This document shows positions 6,878 to 16,195 of a stretch of DNA of 64,000 nt, in pieces. Each line of letters begins with the position of its first letter. The stretch's first letter is position 1. The notes under the pieces are model-generated. The model saw only the letters and a program-made list of their open reading frames with translations. It had not been told where the DNA came from and searched no databases. The position numbers and the translations under genes were made by a program. The stretch covers positions 21,447 to 85,446 of the forward strand of contig JACPRZ010000024.1 in NCBI GenBank assembly GCA_016193485.1, in the 5' to 3' direction. The stretch is from Bacteroidota bacterium (GTDB lineage Bacteria > Bacteroidota > Bacteroidia > JACPRZ01).

Positions 6878-9469
6878 TCAATTCACTACGCTGAATCTCC
6901 GTATGATTTTCTCACTGCCGGTATTCACTTCAATGAAGTAGACACCTCTTGGGAGATATGTAAAATCAATAGTAAGAACACCTCTTTTGAAATTGGTCCT
7001 TTCGTTTTTTAATACAGGTTTACCCAGCACATTGTAAACGGTGATATTCACCAAAGATGACGGTTTAACCAATGCTAATTCTATCGTGATTTTTCCGGAT
7101 GTCGGATTAGGATGAAGATTCAAAAATGAATCACCTGCCTGTTCACCCAGGAAAGTAGGATATGATACCGTTCCCGTTGAAGTCGCAGTGCACCCGTTGG
7201 CATCAGTGACCGTTACCGTATGATTACCCGCACAGAGACCTGTTTTTGTTGATGTTGTACCCCCCCCGCTCCATAAATAAGTGTAGGGCGAAGTTCCTCC
7301 TGCAACATTGGCTGTTGCTGAACCATCGCAGGCGGTGGAACTGCTCGCATTGGTAAGGGATAAAGTTACTGCAGGTGCATTGCTTGCCACCAGCGCCTGG
7401 CTGGATGATCCGGAGCATCCGTTGGCATCAGTCACCGTTACCAGGAATGTACCTGAACCCAACCCGGTAATAGTAGAGGTTGTACCACCTGTTGACCAAT
7501 TGTAGGTATAAGGCGATGTTCCGCCTGAACCTGCAGCAGAAATCGTTCCGTTATTGGTACCACAGGTAGGATTGGTTGAAGATATGGAAATATTTATAGC
7601 GGGACAAACAGTACCGGGACAAGTACCCCGGACGACCCAAATAGCATGTGACAGGTTAATTCCCCATGAATTTGCATCGCTGTAGGCATACCATGATCCG
7701 TCATTCCATCTCTCCCACGCAGTATTTGCAGTTGATTCACCGTCAGCATTCGTAATTATTGCTATTGTATCCTGAGGAGTGCCGTTAGCGGAAAATTCAA
7801 CTCCAAGGAAAAAATTTCCTGTTACAACAACTGGCGGTGAGAAGGTAATGAAGTTTGGCTGTGATGTTGAAATCTGGGTTATCAAAATATTTTCAGTACC
7901 CAATACTGCTCCGGGTGTGCCGGTCGTGCCGTTCCATATCCTTACATTAACGCTTGAACTTCCGCTGCCCGGATAGGCCATACCGAAATAGATGATTGCC
8001 TGTGTGATCGTATCACCGTTACTGGCAGTATAAAAATCGGCTTTAGCCCGGTCATCATAACAATTATGCCCGGATGCAAAACCCCATCCGTTATTACTAC
8101 AGGCGCTTGCCGGTATCCCATATAATGAGGGTGTGTGGGTAGATAAAAAATTTGAAAAAGTATCGCAGATCAGTGATCCTGCAGGAACTACATTTATGTA
8201 GCATGTTTTTGTTTCACTGTCGTTGCCTTGCGCATTGGTTACGGTAAGCGTAACATCATAGCATCCGGCACTATTGAAACAAATTGAAGAGGGGCTTTGG
8301 TTGGTTGAAGCAGATGGAGTACCTCCGCTGAATGTCCACGACCAGGAAGTGGGGGGGCCAGATGATAAATCGGTAAAATTGACACATGACCCTTCAACAA
8401 TTGTTGTTGAACTTGCCGAAAAATCGGCAACCGGTGCAACCGGTCCGCTGGGTGCGCATCCCGGTGAGGTTTTCAGAGAAGCCCGGGTTCCGTTCAGGGC
8501 AGACCACATTCTTGTCTTCTGACCGGATGTAAACATGTTCATGCAGCCGTCATCCGAATAATCCTGATAATTCATAAACATAATTCCGGGTGATCCCATG
8601 GTGCAGTTATCGGTCTGTGGGTAAGATGGACAAAAATAAGTGGCATCGGCTTGGTTGGGTGTGTCTGAAACATTATCCGAGCCGGAGCAAGAGCCGCCAT
8701 CATCACCCCAGATGTGAGTCAGGTTAAACCAATGGCTCACCTCATGAGTTGTGGTTCTTCCGAGGTTAAAAGGAGCAGAAGCGCCTGTCTTGCCGAAATA
8801 CTGAAAACCAATGACAATACCGTCATACTGTGCAGGTGCACCGGGAAGATAAGCAAAACCAAGAGTTCCCCCCCCTATTTCGCAAACCCAGATATTCATG
8901 TAATAATTCCGGTTCCAGATATCCAGTCCGCCCTGCGAATACTGGTAATATGCGTTTGTAGATCCGATATTTGATTGAGTCACCTGTCTTCTTTCAATCC
9001 CTGTTGTGGTGTTGCCGCTTGGGTCCTCCGTAGCAAGACAAAATTCAATTTCGCAGTCGGCAGCGGTCGTCTGCCATGCAGAAGGGGTCTGGGAAGCATC
9101 GGAATTTAACCTGCGGTAATCCTCGTTCAGGACATCAATCTGTTCCTGTATCCTTGCATCCGAAAGGTTACCTCCTGATGTGCGCCACAACACATGGATA
9201 ACAGTGGGTATGGTTACCACAACATTTTGTTTCATACTCCCGAAATCAGGATTTTTTGCTATCCATTCTTCGGTTTGTTTTTCAATCAGCGCCCTGCGCT
9301 TGTCGTAATCCGGATCATTCTTCCGGAGTTCTTCAATTTTTTGTGGAGTTCCGCAACGGATTACTTTTGTATTATCCGTGTTAGATAATTTAACGGCAGA
9401 CCTCTGACCGAAAACGAGCACGGTCAAACAGGTCAATAACCCGGTAATCAGGCAATGATTGATTTTCAT
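6878..9469 (-). CDS. Secreted M43-family zinc metalloprotease with PKD, SprB repeats and T9SS sorting domain
   Basis: This is an 863-residue exported protein. In order it shows: a signal peptide (1-21); a propeptide; a pappalysin-type (M43) catalytic domain around 70-325 with zinc motif HEVSHWFNLTH near 243 and the family segment CMNMFTSGQ; a PKD domain (about 347-430); a ~170-residue beta-rich domain of unknown function; two SprB repeats (about 620-775); and a C-terminal type A T9SS sorting domain (about 780-863) with LHPNPTSGK and PRGVYFIEV. The protein would be secreted or anchored at the surface. The Gly normally found in HExxHxxGxxH is Asn here, although the three His and the Glu are kept. 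It is a paralogue of the next upstream gene, with its own promoter-like box. Confidence 0.92.
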   Translation of the reverse strand: MKINHCLITGLLTCLTVLVFGQRSAVKLSNTDNTKVIRCGTPQKIEELRKNDPDYDKRRALIEKQTEEWIAKNPDFGSMKQNVVVTIPTVIHVLWRTSGGNLSDARIQEQIDVLNEDYRRLNSDASQTPSAWQTTAADCEIEFCLATEDPSGNTTTGIERRQVTQSNIGSTNAYYQYSQGGLDIWNRNYYMNIWVCEIGGGTLGFAYLPGAPAQYDGIVIGFQYFGKTGASAPFNLGRTTTHEVSHWFNLTHIWGDDGGSCSGSDNVSDTPNQADATYFCPSYPQTDNCTMGSPGIMFMNYQDYSDDGCMNMFTSGQKTRMWSALNGTRASLKTSPGCAPSGPVAPVADFSASSTTIVEGSCVNFTDLSSGPPTSWSWTFSGGTPSASTNQSPSSICFNSAGCYDVTLTVTNAQGNDSETKTCYINVVPAGSLICDTFSNFLSTHTPSLYGIPASACSNNGWGFASGHNCYDDRAKADFYTASNGDTITQAIIYFGMAYPGSGSSSVNVRIWNGTTGTPGAVLGTENILITQISTSQPNFITFSPPVVVTGNFFLGVEFSANGTPQDTIAIITNADGESTANTAWERWNDGSWYAYSDANSWGINLSHAIWVVRGTCPGTVCPAINISISSTNPTCGTNNGTISAAGSGGTSPYTYNWSTGGTTSTITGLGSGTFLVTVTDANGCSGSSSQALVASNAPAVTLSLTNASSSTACDGSATANVAGGTSPYTYLWSGGGTTSTKTGLCAGNHTVTVTDANGCTATSTGTVSYPTFLGEQAGDSFLNLHPNPTSGKITIELALVKPSSLVNITVYNVLGKPVLKNERTNFKRGVLTIDFTYLPRGVYFIEVNTGSEKIIRRFSVVN

Positions 9470-9554
9470 AATAATGAAATTAAATTATTGAATCATGACT
9501 GAATTTATCGCAACGAATTAAAGTTGGAAAATCGCGACAGGTTTTTTGTAAAAG

Positions 9555-9562
9555 CAAAGGTA
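9555..9562 (-). promoter_or_regulatory. Bacteroidota-type -7 box for the first M43 protease gene
   Basis: On the minus strand this reads TACCTTTG, an exact TAnnTTTG match, about 86 bp before the start codon at 9469. It lies in the 119-bp gap between the two protease genes and suggests separate transcription. A -33 element is not obvious. Confidence 0.45.
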
Positions 9563-9588
9563 AAAAAATAATATGTCACTATTCATTA

Positions 9589-11706
9589 TTACTTCATCAG
9601 GAAAATTTTCTGCGTTACGGTTTTTTCTTCTGATATGATCTTAACCAGGTATGAACCTGAAGGAAATGGCGATAAATCAAAATCAAATTTTCTTTCTGCA
9701 GCGTTTAAAAAGTCTGCCGCCATAATTTCTTTTCCGGGAAGATTAAAAAATTTTATGCTGAAATTTTTCCAATCCGTCAGAAGTGTCACCATCCCGTTTG
9801 AAGGATTCGGGAATACGAATACATATCCGGGTACAGCAGAAATTTTTTGGATTCCCTGCGGGTTACAGAATTCCGGCCATACGGCTAAAGCCACATTGAT
9901 TCCCCAATTAACAGAACTGTTACTGAATGGATACCATGTGTCATCGCTGAATAACGACCATGCTGTACCGGGAACCGTATTCCCGTCTTCAGTGGTCAGG
10001 CAACCTACAGTATCCCCCGGTGAATAAACCACCTCATATCCTAAATAAAACGGGTTGTTCATAATTGCCGGAGTGGTAAAAGAAATAACCGTTACCGCCT
10101 GGCTGTCTACATCCGCTGCAAAAGAACTAATCGGCACATTTTGCGATAACAGAATCGTGCCTGGTGAACCGCCAGTGCCGTTGTTGCTCCATGCTTTTAC
10201 GGTAATACTGCGGTTTGTATCGGCATAGGCCGCTTTGCCAAATAAAAATATTGCGCTGGTGAGATTATATCCATTTGGAAAAACCGAAATAAAATCAGCA
10301 AATCCTTTATCGCCCCAGTTGTTCTGCCCGGTTACAAAACCCCATTGATCTGAAGCGTAAAGAGTCAGGTTATCGCTGATTTTGATATTTGTGGCAGTAT
10401 CGCAGGTAGCGTTCCATCCCTGCACTTCAATGTAGGAGATTTTGGTTGTAGCGGAACATGTTCCGAAAGAGTTTGTGGCGGTAAGAGTGACATCATACAG
10501 TCCGGTCGTATTGTAAACAATTTCCGGATTTTGCAGCGCAGAGGTATCCGGTGTCCCACCTTGGAATGTCCATGACCATGATGCAGGACTATTTGTAGAA
10601 AGGTCGGTAAATTGGACGGTATCCCCGGTAAATACCGATGTCGGAAGGGCGCTGAAATTGCATACGGGGGGAGCGTTCTGATTAACCGGAACGCAACCCT
10701 GCGAAGATTGTAAACCGGGCCGCGATCCGTTGATAGCGGACCACATTTTTGTTTTCTGGCCGTTAGTGAACATGTTCATACAATCGTCATCAGTATAATC
10801 CTCATAGTTCATAAATATGACTCCGGGCGAAGTAGCAGTACAGGCATCAGTGCGGGGAAAGGCCGGGCATCCGTAGTTGGCATCTGCCTGGTTTGGAGTA
10901 TCGCTTACATTATCCGAACCTGAGCATGAACCGCCATCATCACCCCAGGTATGGTAGAGGCCCAGCCAGTGCCCTACTTCGTGGGTCGTTGTCCTGCCGA
11001 GGTTAAAGGGGGCGCTGGCACCCGTTTTTCCGAAGTAACGGTAGTCAATGACAATACCGTCCCTGTTGGCTGGCGCTAAACTGGGTGGAATGCCGTTGGT
11101 ATATCCGAGTGTACCCCCCCCTATCTCGCACACCCATATATTGAGATAGTAGTTCCGGTCCCATACATTCAGCCCTCCGGATGAATACTGGTAATAACTG
11201 CTGGTTGAACCAATATTGCTCGTGGTAACCTGCCTTCTCTCAATCCCGGTTGTGGAAAGATCATTTGGATCCCGGACCGCAAGGCAAAAATCGACTTCTA
11301 TGTCGGCTGCAATGGATTTCCAGGGTGCCGGGGTATTCCCGGTATCTGAATTTGTCCTCCGGTAGTCGGCATTCAACACATCAATCTGTTCCTGTATTCG
11401 GGTATCGGAAAGATTTTGCGAAGCCGTTCTCCATAAAACATGAACTACTACCGGAATGGTTACAACTATTTTATTTTTCTTCCCCTGTGGATTATTCTTT
11501 ATCCATTCATTCATCCTTTTTTCGAAAAAATCTTTCTTTTTATCGAAATCAGGATCTTCATGCCTCATCTCTTCAAGTTTCTGCATTGTTCCGCACCTGA
11601 TAATGGGTTCGCTGTTTCCCCCCCGCATTATTACGGGTTGATTCCTTGCCGGTAAATAACCTATACCAGCCATAATAAATATTGCCAATGTAATTTTGTT
11701 AACCAT
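9589..11706 (-). CDS. Secreted M43-family zinc metalloprotease with PKD and T9SS sorting domain
   Basis: This is a 705-residue paralogue of the neighbouring protease. It has a signal peptide, an M43 catalytic domain with the complete zinc motif HEVGHWLGLYH and the Met-turn region CMNMFTNGQK, a PKD domain, the same ~170-residue unknown beta-rich domain, and a type A T9SS sorting domain at the C-terminus (VFPNPSNGM, FPSGSYLVKI). It lacks the SprB repeats of its neighbour. The ATG at 11706 gives a proper signal peptide (MVNKITLAIFIMAGIG). The GTG at 11733 would fall inside the promoter-like box. With the full active-site motif it is the more likely active member of the pair. Substrates are unknown. 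Confidence 0.93.
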   Translation of the reverse strand: MVNKITLAIFIMAGIGYLPARNQPVIMRGGNSEPIIRCGTMQKLEEMRHEDPDFDKKKDFFEKRMNEWIKNNPQGKKNKIVVTIPVVVHVLWRTASQNLSDTRIQEQIDVLNADYRRTNSDTGNTPAPWKSIAADIEVDFCLAVRDPNDLSTTGIERRQVTTSNIGSTSSYYQYSSGGLNVWDRNYYLNIWVCEIGGGTLGYTNGIPPSLAPANRDGIVIDYRYFGKTGASAPFNLGRTTTHEVGHWLGLYHTWGDDGGSCSGSDNVSDTPNQADANYGCPAFPRTDACTATSPGVIFMNYEDYTDDDCMNMFTNGQKTKMWSAINGSRPGLQSSQGCVPVNQNAPPVCNFSALPTSVFTGDTVQFTDLSTNSPASWSWTFQGGTPDTSALQNPEIVYNTTGLYDVTLTATNSFGTCSATTKISYIEVQGWNATCDTATNIKISDNLTLYASDQWGFVTGQNNWGDKGFADFISVFPNGYNLTSAIFLFGKAAYADTNRSITVKAWSNNGTGGSPGTILLSQNVPISSFAADVDSQAVTVISFTTPAIMNNPFYLGYEVVYSPGDTVGCLTTEDGNTVPGTAWSLFSDDTWYPFSNSSVNWGINVALAVWPEFCNPQGIQKISAVPGYVFVFPNPSNGMVTLLTDWKNFSIKFFNLPGKEIMAADFLNAAERKFDFDLSPFPSGSYLVKIISEEKTVTQKIFLMK

Positions 11707-11732
11707 AAACGGAAATTTTAAATAAAACCCCA

Positions 11733-11740
11733 CAAAGGTA
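11733..11740 (-). promoter_or_regulatory. Bacteroidota-type -7 box for the second M43 protease gene
   Basis: The minus strand reads TACCTTTG, an exact TAnnTTTG match 27 bp before the ATG at 11706. Its position rules against the GTG at 11733 as the start and supports the shorter protein. Confidence 0.5.
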
Positions 11741-11818
11741 AGGTAAAAAAATTAAAACCGCAAGAAAGAAGATAGTATGTCTTTTCTGAAACCTGTGATG
11801 GTATTGTAATAATATCAA

Positions 11819-14254
11819 CTAAGCGGTATTTCCGGATTTAGATTCATCCCCAAGGGATAAAGAGGTCACCTCAATCATATTTTTCACATAGGTAAATGCA
11901 AGTTCCTTGAGGAATTCTTTATTAATTTCATCCACATCTTTTTTATTTTCTTCAGGAAGAATAACCTCGTGAATACCGGCACGTTTAGCAGCGAGTATTT
12001 TTTCCTTGATGCCGCCAACAGGTAATATTTTACCCCTCAGGGTTATTTCACCGGTCATGGCGAGGTAGGGTTTCACTTTTCTTCTTGTGAAAGCGGACGC
12101 AAGAGCCGTATACATAGTAATACCGGCCGATGGTCCGTCTTTGGGAGTAGCGCCTTCCGGAATGTGTATATGGATATTCCAGTTCTCGAAGTCCTTTGGT
12201 TTAAGGGCAAGGTCTTTTGCATGCGCTTTAAGGTATTGCAGTGCGAGCGTGGCTGACTCTTTCATTATCTCTCCCATACTTCCGGTAAGGGTAAGTTTGC
12301 CTTTACCGCGGCTTAAACTTACTTCAACAAAGAGGATATCGCCTCCGGCCGGTGTCCATGCAAGCCCGGGAACCACACCGGGCATATCGGTAACCTGGAA
12401 TCTTTCGTGACTATGCGGTACCCTGAGAATGGATATAAGATTGTCCTTTTGCACAGGAAGGATAAATTCTTCTTTACCTGCTTTTTTCCGTGCAACATAC
12501 CGGATCACTTTTGCGAGGTTTTTTTCAAGACCCCTGACTCCCGATTCAAAGGTGTAATCGTTGATAATGTAAACCAACGCTTCGTCAGTGATGAGTTGTG
12601 TTGATTTTTTTAAACCATGGTCGCGCAGAAGGCGGGGCAGAAGGTGTCGTTTGGCGATTTCAACTTTTTCTTCAACAACATAACCCGAAATATCTATTAC
12701 TTCCATGCGGTCTCGAAGTGCTGGAATTACGGTAGTCAGTGTATTTGCCGTTGCAATGAACATAACTTTTGAGAGATCATAATCAATGTCAAGGTAATTG
12801 TCATGAAATGCATTGTTCTGTTCAGGATCCAGAACTTCAAGCAGCGCTGCAGAAGGATCCCCATGGTAATCGGCTCCCACTTTGTCAATTTCATCAAGCA
12901 CAAATACCGGGTTGGATGATTTTGCCTTTTTTAACCCCTGGATAATCCTGCCGGGCATGGCACCGATATATGTTTTCCTGTGACCCCTGATCTCGGCCTC
13001 GTCATGGAGACCGCCCAGCGAGACGCGGATATATTTTCTGCCCAGGGATCTTGCTATAGATTGTCCAAGCGATGTCTTACCGGTTCCGGGAGGTCCCACA
13101 AAGCAAAGGATGGGCGATTTCATGTCGCCTTTAAGTTTCAGCACAGCGAGATGTTCCAGTATCCGTTCTTTAACTTTTTCAAGGCCATAGTGGTCTTTGT
13201 TCAATATTTTTTCGGCTCTTTTCAGATCAAAAACATCATCTGTGAATTCATTCCAAGGAAGTTCAACCAGAATATCCACATAGTTCATCTGGAGACCGTA
13301 CTCAGCGGCATTGGGATGTATCCTGCGCAATTTGGAAATTTCTTTTTCAACCGTCTTTGCTACCTGTTCGTTCCATTTTTTCTTTTTTGCTTTTTCTTCA
13401 AGTTCCTTCAGGTCATGTTCTGCCGGACTCACACCGAGTTCATCCTGTATCTGTTTCATTTGCTGCTGCAGGATATATTCCCGTTGCTGCTTATCAATAT
13501 CGCTCTTCACTTTTGTCTGTATCTGGGTTCTCAGTTCCAGTGACTGCAATTCGCGCGTGAGAAATTTTAATGCAAGAACTGCCCGCTCCTTAATATCCAC
13601 TGCTTCAAGCATCTGCTGCTTTTCATTGACCTCGGCATTCATATTGTTGCAGATGAAGTTGACCAGGAAAGTAGTATTCTCGATATTTTTAATGGCGAAC
13701 CCCGCTTCGTTCGGTATGTTGGGAGACAATTTAATAATTTGCAGTGAAAGATCTTTCAGCGAGTCAAGCAATGCTTTCATTTCGGGAACTTTATCATCGG
13801 CAGGCACTTCTTCAAGAGTAGTAAAGGTCGCTTTGAAAAATGGTTCGCTCTGGATTATTTCCTTTATCTGGAATCTCTTTTTTCCCTGGATGATTGCCGT
13901 AGTGGTTCCATCAGGCATCTGAAGCACGCGTAAAATATGCGCTACCGTACCAAGGGTGTAAATGTCCTGCTGTACAGGATCTTCCGTATTTACATTTTTC
14001 TGCGCAAGTACACCGATGGTTTTGGATTTTTCGTAGACATCCTGTATCAAACTGATAGATTTTTTTCTTCCCACCGTAATGGGTATCACAACACCCGGAA
14101 ATAAAACGGTATTACGAAGCGGAAGAATAGGAAGGTCATCGGGCAGCGGAGTATCCTGCTTGCCGTTCCCATCATGCTCCTCAATAAGTGGAATGATCTC
14201 GGCACGTTCGTCAATTTCTCCTGAAAAGATGAATTCGCTTTCCTGGTTGAACAT
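11819..14254 (-). CDS. lon: ATP-dependent protease Lon
   Basis: This is the cytoplasmic AAA+ serine protease that degrades misfolded and regulatory proteins. The 811-residue protein shows the N-terminal LON substrate-binding domain (about 40-235, beginning [14 protein letters not shown]), a coiled-coil region, the AAA+ module with Walker [10 protein letters not shown] near 388 and Walker [10 protein letters not shown] near 450, and the C-terminal protease domain. The catalytic Ser lies in PKDGPSAG and the catalytic Lys near [10 protein letters not shown]. The length is standard. Its leader is an unusual stretch of short AT-rich repeats that abuts the start codon. No heat-shock element was recognised. 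Confidence 0.97.
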   Translation of the reverse strand: MFNQESEFIFSGEIDERAEIIPLIEEHDGNGKQDTPLPDDLPILPLRNTVLFPGVVIPITVGRKKSISLIQDVYEKSKTIGVLAQKNVNTEDPVQQDIYTLGTVAHILRVLQMPDGTTTAIIQGKKRFQIKEIIQSEPFFKATFTTLEEVPADDKVPEMKALLDSLKDLSLQIIKLSPNIPNEAGFAIKNIENTTFLVNFICNNMNAEVNEKQQMLEAVDIKERAVLALKFLTRELQSLELRTQIQTKVKSDIDKQQREYILQQQMKQIQDELGVSPAEHDLKELEEKAKKKKWNEQVAKTVEKEISKLRRIHPNAAEYGLQMNYVDILVELPWNEFTDDVFDLKRAEKILNKDHYGLEKVKERILEHLAVLKLKGDMKSPILCFVGPPGTGKTSLGQSIARSLGRKYIRVSLGGLHDEAEIRGHRKTYIGAMPGRIIQGLKKAKSSNPVFVLDEIDKVGADYHGDPSAALLEVLDPEQNNAFHDNYLDIDYDLSKVMFIATANTLTTVIPALRDRMEVIDISGYVVEEKVEIAKRHLLPRLLRDHGLKKSTQLITDEALVYIINDYTFESGVRGLEKNLAKVIRYVARKKAGKEEFILPVQKDNLISILRVPHSHERFQVTDMPGVVPGLAWTPAGGDILFVEVSLSRGKGKLTLTGSMGEIMKESATLALQYLKAHAKDLALKPKDFENWNIHIHIPEGATPKDGPSAGITMYTALASAFTRRKVKPYLAMTGEITLRGKILPVGGIKEKILAAKRAGIHEVILPEENKKDVDEINKEFLKELAFTYVKNMIEVTSLSLGDESKSGNTA

Positions 14255-14255
14255 A

Positions 14256-14302
14256 TTAGAATTTAGGGATTTAGGATTTTAGGATTTTAGGATTTAGGAT
14301 TT
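14256..14302. repeat. Short-period tandem repeat at the lon leader
   Basis: The sequence is a degenerate tandem of ttaggattt / ttaggatttt units (period 7-9) lying between 2 and 48 bp upstream of the lon start codon. It is simple AT-rich repeat DNA of a kind seen between genes, here placed where the leader and possibly the promoter should be. The rest of the gap to 14490 contains a cgcagattacgcag-type repeat near 14415 and no recognised gene. Confidence 0.7.
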
Positions 14303-14490
14303 GAAAAATGTTAACTTTTTTAAGCGGACTCAATATTCATGCCATCTAAGGAAAACCTGACGATTAGTCAGAATTATTATTTTTTGTCTACTGTTCACCC
14401 CCGTAATAAATCTCCCGCAGATTACGCAGATAAGCGCAGAAAAAAATATTTAAAAAACATCATAACTGAATAGTAACCTTTTTTACATGA

Positions 14491-15714
14491 TTACCTGAAA
14501 TTTGACCTGTATTGCTTCGTAATTTCAAAAACCCTTATCAGAATTTCTTTTTCAGTATCATCAAATCCTTTATCTCTTCTTTTATATACTTCCTGCGCAA
14601 CTTCAAACGCTTTGTCAGGTTCATATACCTGGAACCCATGAGCGCCTCCCCAAGAGAAATCGGGGATGAATTTGCGCGGGAAACCGCTGCCGAAAATATT
14701 TGCGCATACACCGACCACTGTTCCCGTGTTGAACATCGTATTTATTCCGCATTTGGAATGATCTCCCATGAAAAGACCGCAAAACTGCAGTCCGCTCGGC
14801 AGGAATTTATTCTCACCGTAATTCCAGACCTCAACATCAGCATACGTGTTTTTTAAGTTGGAAGTATTGGTGTCTGCGCCAATATTGCACCATTCGCCAA
14901 TGACCGAGTTTCCCATGAAACCGTCATGCGCTTTATTGGAATAACCGGAAATAACGCTGTTGTTAATTTCACCGCCTGCTTTTGAAAAGGGACCTATGGT
15001 GGTTGGTCCGTAAATTTTGGATGAAAGTTTCAGAACGGCATGGTTGCATAGGGCAAAAGGACCGCGAATAATGCTTCCTTCCATCACTTCGCTGTTTTTG
15101 CCCAGGTAAACCGGGCCGGTTTGACTATTCAGAGCCGCGCACTGAATTTTTACGCCTTCTTCTATGAAAATGTCTTTACCCAAAAGGCAATTTATTCTGC
15201 CTGCTTTTTTTGATTTCCGCCCTTGAGTAATCAATTTATAATCGCTGATGATGGTTTCTCCGTTCTTATGAAAAATATCATAAGGGAATTTCATCTGAAG
15301 TATGTTTTTGGTTTTACTTAAAACAGATGAAAATTTATCCATTGTTTCAAAAATCATAGTTTCCTTGTCAGCGCTGCTGCCTGAAAGGATGCGGTTAACT
15401 TCTTCGCCTGATATTACTGCACCAATAAGAACATTATTATAAATAAGTTTTTCTCCCTTCCTGAGTTTTGAAATTTCTTTCACGAGAATATCATCCGGGC
15501 AGATAGAACCGTTAATGAGGATATTTTTTTCCCGGATAATGGCAGGAAATTTTTTCTGAAGATAATTTTCCGTAAGAAATGAGGTCTTTTGGTTAAGAAA
15601 TTTTTCCCATTTTTCACGGATGGTCAATATGCCGAAACGGATTTCCGCAACCGGCCGTGTAAAGGTAAAGGGGAGGAGGGTAGTGCGGTTTTGATCGAAT
15701 AGGAGGAAACTCAT
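14491..15714 (-). CDS. GlmU-like putative sugar nucleotidyltransferase
   Basis: This 407-residue protein belongs to the Bacteroidota GlmU-related family. It has an N-terminal nucleotidyltransferase-like region (MSFLLFDQNR..LPFTFTRPVAEIRFG) and a C-terminal left-handed beta-helix (about residues 190-370) with hexapeptide-like units such as CNIGADT and NIFGSGFPRKFIPDFSWGG. Members are predicted to make or modify nucleotide-activated sugars for cell envelope synthesis. The usual pyrophosphorylase signature LAAGxGTRM is not present at the N-terminus, as is normal in this family. It is followed downstream on the same strand by lon across a 236-bp gap, so it is probably a separate unit. Confidence 0.85.
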   Translation of the reverse strand: MSFLLFDQNRTTLLPFTFTRPVAEIRFGILTIREKWEKFLNQKTSFLTENYLQKKFPAIIREKNILINGSICPDDILVKEISKLRKGEKLIYNNVLIGAVISGEEVNRILSGSSADKETMIFETMDKFSSVLSKTKNILQMKFPYDIFHKNGETIISDYKLITQGRKSKKAGRINCLLGKDIFIEEGVKIQCAALNSQTGPVYLGKNSEVMEGSIIRGPFALCNHAVLKLSSKIYGPTTIGPFSKAGGEINNSVISGYSNKAHDGFMGNSVIGEWCNIGADTNTSNLKNTYADVEVWNYGENKFLPSGLQFCGLFMGDHSKCGINTMFNTGTVVGVCANIFGSGFPRKFIPDFSWGGAHGFQVYEPDKAFEVAQEVYKRRDKGFDDTEKEILIRVFEITKQYRSNFR

Positions 15715-15724
15715 TTAATATAAA

Positions 15725-15871
15725 TTATTTTTCATGTGCTAAAAAGAGAGCAGATGATACCAATGCATCCGACAACCTGAATCCGTTATTATTCAATGTT
15801 GCCAGTAAAGGTCGGATGAGAGTAATATATCCAATCAGGCAACTTGTGTCAACGACTGTGTTTCCTTGCAT
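15725..15871 (-). pseudogene. Internally deleted DUF3368 (PIN-type) toxin remnant
   Basis: A 48-codon open frame starts inside the end of the UPF0175 gene (23-bp overlap), the usual arrangement for this toxin-antitoxin-like pair. Its first residues, VVDTSCLIG, match the N-terminus of DUF3368 PIN proteins with the first acidic residue. Its second half, PLLATLNNNGFRLSDAL, matches their C-terminus. The ~100 residues in between, including the other catalytic acids, are missing, and the join is in frame. It should encode no nuclease. It was recognised by eye from family patterns, not by search. Confidence 0.65.
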
Positions 15872-16091
15872 TTTCAAAATCCGTTTTCAAATCGGATGAG
15901 GAATAATTGAAGTAGGGCATCATAAATTTATCAAGAATCTCAGCAAAAGTTCTTATTGAAATTCCGGCAATTTTTGCTGCCTGTCCTAGCGAAAGTTTAC
16001 CTGCTTCGTAAAGTTTTGCCGCTAAAAACATTTTTACTTCATAACCCGGCATATCAACGGAATCCGGAAGTGATAGTTGAATTGTTTTCAT
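15849..16091 (-). CDS. UPF0175 family protein (antitoxin-like)
   Basis: This 80-residue protein has the UPF0175 pattern: an N-terminal strand (MKTIQLSLPDSV), then the helix-turn-helix-like segment FLAAKLYEAGKLSLGQAAKIAG near 27-48, and a C-terminal PYFNYSSSDL. Such proteins are commonly encoded just before a DUF3368 PIN-domain protein and are considered DNA-binding antitoxins. Here the partner survives only as an internally deleted 48-codon frame overlapping the 3' end. The antitoxin therefore appears to be an orphan. A TATTTTTG box at 16182-16189 on the minus strand might be its promoter, but the region is AT-rich and the match could be chance. Confidence 0.88.
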   Translation of the reverse strand: MKTIQLSLPDSVDMPGYEVKMFLAAKLYEAGKLSLGQAAKIAGISIRTFAEILDKFMMPYFNYSSSDLKTDFENARKHSR

Positions 16092-16195
16092 ATATCAATT
16101 TTTTGCAGGGTATTGATTACCCCGGTAATGCAGAATTAAAAAATAACTCATTCTTTTCCGGGTTTTCCAGTTTTATTTTTCCAAAAATAGTTATT

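Noticed and set aside
13311..13922. 203-codon open frame on the strand opposite lon
   Set aside because: It is a low-complexity Cys/Ser/Phe-rich shadow of the lon gene with no recognisable motif; lon is certain in this stretch.
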